37,368 nt of DNA from Atkinsonella hypoxylon. Its lineage: Eukaryota > Ascomycota > Sordariomycetes > Hypocreales > Clavicipitaceae. The first letter of the stretch is position 1, and each line of letters opens with the position of its first letter. Below the pieces are notes generated by a model. That model saw only the letters and a list, made by a program, of their open reading frames with translations. It did not search any database and was not told where the DNA came from. The position numbers and the translations under genes were made by a program. Of this stretch, positions 9,967-18,927 are shown one piece after another. Location of the stretch: assembly GCA_000729835.1 (NCBI GenBank), contig JFHB01000266.1:1-37368 (forward strand), given 5' to 3'.

Positions 9967-12196
9967 ATGGGCTGGGTAGACGATACCAATGCCCGTGTGG
10001 CAAGGAGTATGGTGGGAAGATGGTTCCGCCTCGATGGCAGCAGTCACGTACGTTGCGCACATTGCCTACTACTCTTCCCCCCCAGATGGATGGTTCCTGT
10101 TTCGCGCGGGGGAAAAAAGGGTTGTCACACCCGCGCTGGGCTTATCATGGTTCCAAGTTGACGTATCTGCCAACCTGCATATTGCAAAACCATGCAGCGA
10201 CGCCCCGTCGAATGACAAGACGTGACGCTACATACACGCAACTCATGTCATGGGTCCATAAAACCATTCATTTGCTAACAAGAATCCCCCTTGTCCTTCC
10301 CAGCCAAGAGAGCGAAAGGGTTCCTATTTCATGACGGAGATTCGCGCCGGGCTCACCACCTTCTTCGCCATGGCTTATATCATCTCCGTCAACGCAAGCA
10401 TCGTCTCCGACTCGGGCGGTACGTGCGTTTGCCCTCACGCCCCCGAGGATCCGACCTGCGACAAAGACCCAGCCTACCTGCTGTGCGTTCAAGACATCAG
10501 ACAGGACATCGTGACCGCCACAGCTGCCATTTCTGCACTTGCCTCCGTCTGCATGGGTCTTTTTGCTAATTTGTGCGTACCCAATCATTGTCTTTGTTGA
10601 CGGGGGTTCCACGAGCTAAACTGTTGTGCAACAGGCCAGTTGCTTTGGCGCCAGGGATGGGTATGAACTCCCCCCCCCCCAATGTGCAGGACCTGCTTCT
10701 AACGGGTCGTTGCTGACTTTGTCCCTTGACGTAGGCACGAACGCTTACTTTTCTTATACCGTCGGTACGTGGGCTCTTTTGCACACAAGATCGTTGTTGT
10801 TGTTCTTGTTGTCCCAACGCATAACCCCGTGTCTGTGCAACAGACTAACAGCCGTGACACAGTTGGCCGTCATGGGACTGGAGCCGTTCCCTACCAAGTA
10901 GCACTTACCGCTATATTTGTCGAAGGATGGATCTTCCTCGGCCTGGCCGTCCTCGGCTTGCGCCAATGGCTTGCGCGAGCCATCCCCCACTCCATCAAAG
11001 TTGCCACGGGCGTCGGCATTGGCCTCTTCCTGACGCTCGTCGGGCTTACATATGGCGAAGGCATTGGCGTCGTCGTGGGTGCCACAGGAACGCCCATGGC
11101 CCTGGCTGGATGCTCGCCCGAGAACCGTCTCAAAGATGGAACCTGTCCCGACTGGGACAAGATGCGATTTCCTGCCATGTGGATCGGCATCTTCTGCGGT
11201 GGCATCCTGACTGTCCTACTGACCATGTTTCGAGTCAAGGGCGCCATCATCATTGGCATTCTCCTCGTCAGCATCATCTCGTGGCCTCGCACGACCCCCT
11301 TTACCTACTTCCCGTACACCGAAGTGGGCGACGCACAGTTCGACTTTTTCAAGAACGTCGTCGCGTTCCACCCGATCCAGAAGACGCTCAACGTCCAAGA
11401 CTGGAACATTTCCAGTTACGGTGGCCAATTTGGTCTCGCGCTCATCACCTTCCTGTACTGTGACATCCTCGACGCCACCGGCACTCTGTACTCCATGGCA
11501 CGATTCGCTGGCCTCATGGACCCGGTCACGCAAGACTTCGAGGGTTCCGCGGTGGCCTATATGGTTGACGCGATTTGCATTTCCATCGGTGCTCTGTTTG
11601 GCGTGCCCCCCATCACCACCTACGTAGAGTCAGGTGCTGGCATTTCGGAAGGCGGCAAGACCGGCCTGACTGCCATTGTGACCGGCCTTTGCTTTCTCAT
11701 CGCCGTCTTCTTCGCCCCGATTTTCGCCTCGATCCCACCGTGGGCCACTGGCTGCGTGCTCATACTAGTCGGCTCCATGATGGCCAGTGCGGCCCCTGAA
11801 GTCAACTGGAAGTACATGGGAGATGCGGTCCCCGCCTTCCTGGCCATCTGCCTCATGCCCTTCACCTTCAACATTGCCGATGCGCTCATCGGAAGTATCT
11901 CCTCGTACATCATCATCAATGGAACTGTGTGGGTCATCAAAAAGATCTCGGGTGGACGCATCAAGCCGTCTAACGTGGACGCGCAGGAGAACTGGACATG
12001 GCAAATCCCAGGAGGATTTTTCCCACCATGGCTGGTCCGTCTGGGGAAAGGTCGGAAGGATTTCTGGAGAGGCGATACACCAAAGGTGGAGGAGGCTTAC
12101 CAGCGTGATTACCAGCGTGATTCCAGCTCTGACGAACAGGCTTCGCAGACGGGGCGAGGTGGCCATGTTGACGAGGTGGCGCATATAAAGGCCTAG
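9967..12196 (+). CDS. azgA: AzgA-type purine (adenine/guanine/hypoxanthine) permease
   Basis: A proton-coupled plasma-membrane purine transporter of the AzgA subfamily (nucleobase-ascorbate-transporter fold). I read five exons: 9967-10047, 10304-10572, 10635-10660, 10735-10764 and 10863-12196, closing in frame at 579 residues, which is family size. The N-terminus has the conserved WFRLDGS and PRERKGSYFMTEIRAGL blocks, the second split across intron 1. FANLPVALAPGMG and NAYFSYTV, substrate-cavity segments, are pieced together from two tiny exons of 26 and 30 nt. Further on come VALTAIFVEGWIFLGL, GIGLFLTLVGLTY and GALFGVPPITTYVESGAGI, with about 12 to 14 hydrophobic segments and a short charged C-terminal tail. 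The ATG was chosen because it gives the family's short cytosolic start. An NCS1 purine carrier lies at 25.6 kb, so the window holds two purine uptake systems. Confidence 0.93.
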
Positions 12197-12455
12197 CGGA
12201 GTGTAAAGCGACCTAAGTTAGCGTGTTTAAGATTTATTTGTGCTTTAATGTTGAGTTCATGATTGGACATTGTACTCGCCAGCATAACACAGACGGTTAA
12301 CGACTGAGCCGGGAGCAAGTTAGCTCTGAAACAATGAATTGAAAGTGGTTCTTATCGTGACATCTCTGTAAAGACATAGCAAACGGTACTTGATCATTAT
12401 GCATAATTCGTTACCCAACCTGCTTATTCTTTTTTTTCTTTTTTACTTTCGCACG

Positions 12456-13885
12456 TTACACCATTAAAGCGATATGCCTCAGCTCCCTACTTCTCATCAG
12501 CATCTCACTCACTACCCAGAAAAGTGCCAAGTCCAACTTCCTGTCCCGTAAAAGGAGAAAGGAAAAAGCACACAGAGCAGAGAAATAGGAGGAAACTCAC
12601 CCTTCCACCTGGTGTCCCACCTTGATAGGCGGATACTGGGCCTCCTCGCCCTCATCCCTCCCCAACGTCCTCTGCGCCTCCCTCACTAATCTCGCCCTCT
12701 CCGCCAGCGCCGGCACGGGCGCCAGGTCAAAATCCAAACTCAGGTGCCAGAACAAGGTACTCGAGATACGGATGAGCGGTCGATCGGGAAACTCAACCTT
12801 GCGTCGCTCCATCGTCTCGATGGTCTTCTCGTTGACAACCACCTCGTGGTACCCGGCTTTGATGAGCCCCCCCGTCGCGTACTCGAGCTGCTTACCTGCC
12901 TGGACGAGGAGATAGTTCCCCGGCGGGATGCTGACGGCGATGCGGTTGCCGGTGTTGCGGGCCCAGATGTTGAGACCGGGGTACCGCGAGCGGCCGTGGA
13001 TAGTGAGGAAGTTGAGGTCCGTGTGGAAACCTGCGAGTATGGTGTCTTTGGCGCCGTATCTCGTGAGGTCGCTCGCTGTGGGGGCGAGAAGATGCGGACT
13101 GTTGTGAAGCGTAAGCAAAACATGTACATTTGCCATGTTCATCTGGGAGGATAGTAGACATGTGTGGGTATCTAGAAAACGAACCCATATTTGCCAGCAT
13201 CACTAAAGTACTCGGCAGGGAGACCGAGACCCAGGGCCGTCATCTCTGATAGTTTGGAGACACTTTGTCCGTTAGCCCGAAACACACGGCAGAAATCTCT
13301 GTCTTTCTTTCTTTCTTTCTGTTCAACATACGCATTCTTCATGCAGGTCCCCCACTTGTCCATCGTGGGCTCCCACCTCTCCCTGATGCTCTCCTCCTCC
13401 GGCACAATATTCTTAGCACTAAGCCCAGGGAACTGCGTCTCATAAGGCGGCACATCTGCCATGCGCCAAAAGAACCGACACTTCGGGTCAGCCTGGTGGC
13501 CCGTGATGTCGAGCGGTCTCTGACTGGGGTGCAGCCTCCTTATGACATCGAGACATGGCTCGTCGACAGCGCACTTCGGCTTCTCTGTGTTTTCGAGTGT
13601 CACGCCAATCTGGTAGCTCAGCTCGGGGCGCTCATCTTTGCGCAAGGCGGCCTCCGGCTGGGCGAAGTAGTCTTCCAGGAGGTCGAGGAAGGACGTGTTG
13701 TCGGTTTCGAGGACTCGCGAGTCGTGCAGGATGAGGGCGCCGTAGGTGATGAGGGCGTCGGCGGCTTTGGCGCATTCGGCGCGGACGAGGGGCGAGGAGG
13801 GGTCGTTGTGTAGATAGATGTCCAGGTCGACGATGGGGAGCTTCATCGGGTTGTCGGCGGCCATGGTTGGAGATGGCTCGTTCAT
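12456..13885 (-). CDS. 2-oxoglutarate/Fe(II)-dependent dioxygenase (isopenicillin-N-synthase-like)
   Basis: A soluble oxidoreductase of the DIOX_N/2OG-FeII_Oxy fold; substrate unknown. Exon 1 (13885-13185) has the N-terminal LPIVDLDIYL strand and joins across an 86-nt intron (13184-13099) to rebuild KYGPHLLAPTASDL. The iron ligands are visible: GFHTD gives His259 and Asp261, AGYHEVV gives His318, and RISS near residue 345 is the RxS motif that binds 2-oxoglutarate. Exon 2 runs to 12601 and can simply read into TGA at 12597-12599. However, that TGA lies inside a perfect donor, GTGAGT, and splicing to 12489 gives a C-terminus ending RELRHIALMV with stop TAA at 12456, closer to what I recall for relatives (410 residues). 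An acceptor at 12541 keeps the same frame (427 residues). The first ATG is at 13885; a second with a strong context lies at 13864. Confidence 0.85.
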
Positions 13886-14685
13886 CTTGTTCTCTAGTCC
13901 CTTCTTTCCGTGGCAAGATGGCACAATAGGTCAGTAGGACGCAGGGGAAAGAAAGATACGAATGAGGGAATTCACGGAACATCGAAAGAGATAGGGATTT
14001 ACTCCGTCGTAACGGGACCTTCTTGATTGGGGAAATAATGAAATAATCGCCCACATGCATGAATCTCTCTGGTCATGCTTGGCTTCGTACGGGCCTCGGA
14101 GCCGGCCGATGTGGGGACTCGAGGAGGATGGAGATGGCCAGTGCCAGGGCCATTATGATACTTCGACTTGCTTTGGCATGTGTTTTCTGTCCTAAATCGA
14201 ATCGACAGTACATGCTTGTTTGTTGGCTCTGTGCCGCGCGTCTCTTGGCTTCTTTGGCCGGTGAGCATAAACAGAGAGAACCATTGTCCGGATGCCTACC
14301 CCGCACCTTCGTTTTCGTTCCCTCCTAATTGCTAATTGTTTTCCTGCTTTGTATCATCTTCTGGGGTATCAAATAGAGGAGAAGCGCAAATTCTGGCCAT
14401 TGGCAATTTGTAAAGCACGGAAACCGCGTCAGTGAGATCACTCACCCAGAGTTTCCCTTGCTTATGCACCATCAAACTTGACTGTACGATACTTGTATAT
14501 AGTTTCCATCTGAAGAAAGAAAATAAAAATAAAGCTGTACCAGGCCAATGGGGCAACACTCCTCGGAGCCAATTTTAATATACACAAATGGCTGAATTTC
14601 GCTCTTTCTCACGTCCAAATCGTATTCTCCTCCTCTCGGTAAACCCGCTCTCGTGTCATTATCACGCTCGTTTCCCCCCTTGCCC
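13886..14685. other. Intergenic region, no gene seen
   Basis: Holds the promoter and leader of the dioxygenase gene and the 3' end of the complex I gene, both on the minus strand. Open frames here are short and without motifs. Confidence 0.5.
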
Positions 14686-15574
14686 TTACGAGGTCTTTCC
14701 GGTCCGCTCAGCCTCCAATTCACGCTCGGCCTGCCGATAGTACTTGGCTGTATCGACGCCATGCTGATTATGGTTGACAAAGTTGAACCACGGCACCGTG
14801 CTGAAGAAAAGGGCGGAGTATCTGCTCTGCCGCGCTGCGGCACCCTGAAGGTACGGGCTCAGACTGCTCTCGCCATAAGGTTTTTGGCCGGCCTTGATTC
14901 TATCCACCATCTCTCGCATGTCCATCTCGATTTCTCGCGCATTTTCGGTGGCACCGTAAAATCTCACTGCAAAAGTCAAGTTAATTAGCACATCATGCGA
15001 GCCAAAGATGGCATGTCAAGGCTGTTTTTGACTGCTCCATGGCCATCAGGTAGTCGGCGCTGCAAGAAGACGTACGGCATGATCGCTGGTAAAAGTAGAG
15101 GAAGCCACCAACAGCACCCACGACACCAGCTAATCGCATCGCCTTGGCGAAACCACCCTTTCCGGCGTATGATGGGGCAAATTTCTCGAGCGTGTAGAGC
15201 GCTGCGGGAGCGAATGAAGCGGCAATGCCACCTGCGACGTAGTCGGAAGTTCGGGCATATCGAACAACTCGCTTGAAGTGACTAGGCCAATAGTTAGCAC
15301 CAATAAGTAACTGCCCATTCGCAGAATGGCCTTGAATCTGCAGCCTAAGCGACAATTTTCGGAGAAAGAAGAAAGGCAGCCATTAACAGTCGCAACTGGC
15401 CTGTAAGTTTGATATGGGCAATACGTACGGGTCGTTGTCAATGAGCTAGAATTTGATTAGCATATTTCCTGCAGAGGCGTACAATCGCTTCAAACACACC
15501 GGATAATCTGTCCGAACAATCTTGCTCGTCCCGACGTAGGTCTGGGCGGGCTGCTTGGTCGCGCTCTCGGCCAT
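14686..15574 (-). CDS. NADH:ubiquinone oxidoreductase 20.9 kDa subunit (NUXM-type)
   Basis: An accessory subunit of mitochondrial complex I in the inner membrane. Four exons close in frame at 192 residues, about the size of the Neurospora 20.9 kDa subunit: 15574-15500, a 17-nt micro-exon 15445-15429, 15281-15076 and 14966-14686. The N-terminal domain has HFKRVVRYARTSDY, then two hydrophobic stretches (YVAGGIAASFAPAALYTLE and AGVVGAVGGFLYFY) that span the membrane. The C-terminal domain has RFYGATENAREIEMDMREMV, then AARQSRYSALFFSTVPWFNF and VNHNQHGVDTAKYY, all highly characteristic. The first ATG has a good context and no upstream in-frame alternative is needed. It shares a 300-bp divergent promoter region with the Csm3 gene. 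Confidence 0.93.
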
Positions 15575-15874
15575 TTTCTATGTTTTATCTGGGCCCAAAA
15601 GCAGTCAACTGGCTCAAGGGGTCCTTGGAAGTTCCATGTCATGAAGCTTTGTTGCTCCAAATTCGGTGTTGCCTCAGGCCAGAGCACGTGATGTCTTTGG
15701 AAATAGAGAGTCACGTGAGTGCTGTACCCAAGTCGCGTGTAAGTCCATCGAGACGCGTTAAGAGCCTAGCAGTAATATATAGCAGTAGTATACACAGTTA
15801 TTAAAAGTGCATGCTCAGATTTACTTGATCACGAAATCAACAGCATATCTGAATCGCACAACTTCAGAATCACC
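15575..15874. promoter_or_regulatory. Divergent promoter between complex I 20.9 kDa and Csm3 genes
   Basis: The two start codons point away from each other and are only 300 bp apart, so both promoters must lie here. Two CACGTG E-box-like hexamers are present (15686-15691 and 15712-15717). I see no canonical TATA box for either gene. Confidence 0.6.
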
Positions 15875-16844
15875 ATGTCTACTTTACTTTCAGCCGGACA
15901 ATTACCTCCTAACCGTCACGACGACCTCGACAACTACGGCATAGATGCATTCGATGATCCCTTCGCATCGCCCAGTCCGCCATCATCGCCTAAGAAGCGC
16001 AAAGAGCCCGCATCCCAAGGACTCGGTATTGACGAGCAGGTTTCGGTGCAAAAACGTGCTAGAATACCAAATGTCAAATTGGACGAAGACAGGTACACTT
16101 GTTTATGTCTCTCTCATACCTTGCTTCGCGGCTGTCCACTAACAAGGACATAGATTGTTAGGTCCAGCTGGTCTACCCAAACTGCGCCAAAGAGCGCGCA
16201 ACCTCAAAATCAAAGGCAAGGGTCACGAATTTTCCGACGCAGCCCGTTTACTGTCCTTTTACCAAATGTGGCTCGACGACCTGTTCCCCAAAGCCAAGTT
16301 CCTCGACGCTCTAGCCATGGTTGAAAAAGCCGGACACAAGAAGCGAGTTGTCGCAGCGAGAAACGAACTCATGAACGAAGGAAAAGTTCATGCTCGAGAA
16401 GAGGAGGATCCTGATTTCGGATTGGACGTCAATTCCCCTCAGGCAGATAAAGATGATGCTGAGCGGCCAACGAGTGCTGTTCACAGCAGTAGACCTTCAA
16501 CTCCAGTCAGAGATGATGATGTGCCCGATGATGACGACTTATACGGCGTAACTCCAAAAAACTCGGGACCACAGAAGCAAGCTGGCGTGCTGGACGATGG
16601 GGACGATCTAGATGCATTAATTGCAGAAGCTGAAGGTCAAGACCAAGCAGCTGCTGTTTCGGCATCATGCAAGTCGCATAAAGCTGATATGGCAGATGGA
16701 GAGGATGATTTGGATGATCTTATTGCCGAAGCGGAAGCTAGGGACAGTGACAGCGTTATACAGCAGAAGGCTGTTGGCAATAACAACGATGACGCTTTTG
16801 CAGAGGAAGAGGCCACGATGCAGGAATTCGATGGGTTATGGTAG
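15875..16844 (+). CDS. csm3: Replication fork protection component Csm3/Swi3
   Basis: The TIPIN/Swi3/Csm3 partner of Tof1/Swi1, which travels with the replisome, stabilises stalled forks and supports the S-phase checkpoint and cohesion. Two exons (15875-16092 and 16154-16844, 61-nt intron) close at 302 residues. The acidic/serine-proline N-terminus has PSPPSSPKKRKEP, a likely nuclear localisation signal. The Swi3 domain starts at the splice junction (LLGPAGLPKLRQRA) and continues through GHEFSDAARLLSFYQMWLDD and LFPKAKFLDALAMVEKAGHK (about residues 73-140), the conserved helical core. The C-terminal half is acidic and low-complexity, with repeated DDLDALIAEAE-type segments near residues 225-270. 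It converges tail-to-tail with hacA, about 316 bp away. Confidence 0.93.
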
Positions 16845-17160
16845 AAATCCAGACTCGGTTTGACGAATTACCGTCATTCACCACGAGCCAGTTCAGCGAC
16901 ATTCATTTGAAGTCAACAGCAGCTAACTAAGTAATCTACCGATCTGGTTCGTAAGTTCGAGAGGCGAATATATCACGAGACGCAACACCAAAGGGGCTAC
17001 TTCATATACAGAGTGTAGAAATATTTGTATTGTAACATACAAGTATCTGTTAATCTTGCAAATCAAAAAGACCTTTCAGGATCTCGAATCATTTAGCGCC
17101 TTTAACCATCCGCTTTGCCAAACAGGAACCCAACCCCACAACTAGGAAAAGAAAAAAAAT
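16845..17160. other. Convergent intergenic region
   Basis: The 3' ends of the Csm3 gene and the bZIP gene meet here. The sequence is AT-rich with A tracts that could serve in 3' end formation for either gene. No coding signal. Confidence 0.5.
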
Positions 17161-18834
17161 TTAACTTGTGCGGGACCTTTTACCGCCGTTGCCGCTTACG
17201 TCTGTTCTGCTCCGTTTCATACCCGATACTTTCAGGACAAAAGACTTGTTTGATATTGATTGGTGTCCTGGGGCGCCATTCTCGAGTTGGAGACGTACAT
17301 CGTTGCTTCGTCGAATCTTCCGCTCCTCCACCTGTAAAGCCCAGAGGAGAGTTATCAAGACCTCTCGCGATGGCAAGACAATGCCCCTCAGACATCGTCT
17401 CAGCTCGCTGACGGAATCGCCTGTCGCACTAGACTCGCTCCCAATGTCCTCAACTCGATCTTCGCATCCCTCAGTCACCAACCGCAATGACTCCATCGTC
17501 GCATCCATCAAGGGACGCGCCAGATTGGGGCTGCAGGAAAGGATGTTCTTAAGAGACTCGAATCTCAGAGTCGTGGACCTTGGGCTCGTAGCCTTGGTTC
17601 GCAACGGCACAGTCACTCGCTGCCATAATGTCTGAGAGGACGTTGTTTGCTTCGTCGTTGAGGAATTCCTCGATGTTGAAGAAGTCGAATTGTGACTGAC
17701 CCGATTGGCCGGCGGCAGTGTCACCAACCAGATGATCGTCGTCAGTAGTTGAGGAGACGGGAGAAGCGAGAAGTTCGCTTTCGAGGACATAGCGATCTGC
17801 ATCAATGGCCGCTGACAGGCCGAAAGAATTGCTGAGGCTGAGAATATCACCAATCTCAGCTGTAGAACCCAAACCAAAAGCGATGAGACCTGAGTCTGCG
17901 AGCCCGGGAACGACATGGTCACCTTTTCCGACTTGTGACACTGCAGGTCAAACAACATCTCAGCAGGACGTTGTGTCAGGTCGGAAGAGGTGGCCGAGTT
18001 CAATTCACCGGACTGGGCCTCGTTAGGTTGAGGTTTGCTCTCGGGCTCATCAGGAACGGGAGTCAGCTCGGGTGACAAAGATGCTGGGTTGACGGTGGGT
18101 GTGGGCGTGGATTTGATGAGTTGATTTACCAACTCAACCGCGGAATCGGTTGAGGTATTGTGACCGTCCTGTGAACTAAATAGCTCCTGTGATAAGGCGA
18201 GACGATTGTCCCGGAGCGAGTGTAGCGGCGATGAGGAACGAGGCACGACACCAGAATCGCGGTGGAATCGATTTAATTCTTCCACTAGGATTAAGTTGGC
18301 TTTTTGGGCGTTTACGAGCATGAGCTCGAGCTCCCGGTTGCGAATCTCTAGAGCTTCAACTTCGAGTCGCTTGCGTTCCCGGGACGATTGGGCAGCGCGA
18401 CGGTTGCGAAGGACACGCTCTACGCGACGCTGCTCTTTTTCATCCTCGGTCTTGGCTCGTTTTCTGCTAGGTTGTTAGAGACTTGGTCATCCACTCAACT
18501 TGACGTAGCGTTAGGAGAATGCTCACCTGGGTGGAAGATTGGTCTTGGGCTCGGGAAGCACCTGGCCCCATGATTTTCTCTTCTTAGCTGGCTTTTTTGT
18601 GGAACATTCTTCTTCCTGCGGTGACACGCCGTTCTCCGAAGCCTCTGAGACGACCGGCAGAGGGGTCTGCTTGTCTTCAGGAACAGATTTAGGCGTTACG
18701 ACGTCCAAGGGATTGATGGTGGTTGACGGTGTGGCTGGGGAGAAGAGTGACGAGTAGTTGTCACTGGGTAACGACATGAAGGACTCGGCTGGTGAAGCCT
18801 CGAGTTTGATGATCGGGGACGCTTGCCGAAACAT
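17161..18834 (-). CDS. hacA: bZIP regulator of the unfolded protein response (HacA/Hac1)
   Basis: The nuclear bZIP activator that raises ER chaperone and secretion genes after IRE1 splices its mRNA. Exon 1 (18834-18527) joins across a 63-nt spliceosomal intron to exon 2 from 18463. The join rebuilds the signature SWGQVLPEPKTNLPPRKRAK. The basic region VLRNRRAAQSSRERKR (N-x7-R) and a leucine zipper follow. Read straight through, the frame stays open to TAA at 17161 (536 residues, uninduced form). Removing about 20 nt near 17921-17943 switches frame and gives an acidic C-terminus with FDFFNIEEFLNDEAN, stopping at 17549 (400 residues). I take the second product as the active form, by analogy with Aspergillus and Trichoderma. 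A 25-codon upstream ORF lies just before the start. Confidence 0.93.
17921..17943 (-). promoter_or_regulatory. Predicted IRE1-processed unconventional intron in hacA mRNA (approximate)
   Basis: On the minus strand the mRNA reads CCTGCAGTGTCACAAGTC here. CTGCAG at 17946-17941 matches the CNG/CNG type of loop cut by IRE1. The upstream (bZIP) frame and the downstream activation-domain frame differ by exactly 2 mod 3, as removal of 20 nt requires. A GTCAC/GTGAC inverted pair brackets the middle. No GT-AG intron of suitable size could do the same job. The exact cut sites are inferred; removing 17943-17924 or 17940-17921 would both restore the frame. Confidence 0.7.
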
Positions 18835-18849
18835 TGTGCAGAAAGATGT

Positions 18850-18927
18850 CTAGTGAAGACTGCCCGAACAGATGTGACAAGAGTTGTGGTGGTAGTGTTG
18901 ATGATGGAGTGTAAAGGAGGCAAGCAT
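18850..18927 (-). promoter_or_regulatory. Upstream ORF in hacA leader (25 codons)
   Basis: An ATG at 18927 opens a 25-residue frame (MLASFTLHHQHYHHN...) that stops with TAG only 15 nt before the hacA start codon. Such upstream ORFs are known in Trichoderma hac1 and Aspergillus hacA, where stress shortens the leader and removes them. Here it would repress translation of the full-length leader. Whether the leader includes this segment cannot be seen from DNA. Confidence 0.6.

Noticed and set aside
10769..10862. Extended N-terminal part of the long azgA open frame (MGSFAHKIVVVV...)
   Set aside because: It is intron 4 read through. The spliced exons rebuild the conserved NAYFSYTVVGRHGTGAVPY region.
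13300..13322. TTTC microsatellite in the dioxygenase gene
   Set aside because: It encodes an in-frame Lys/Glu/Arg stretch (QKERKKDRD) in exon 1. A short slippage-prone tract, not a separate feature.
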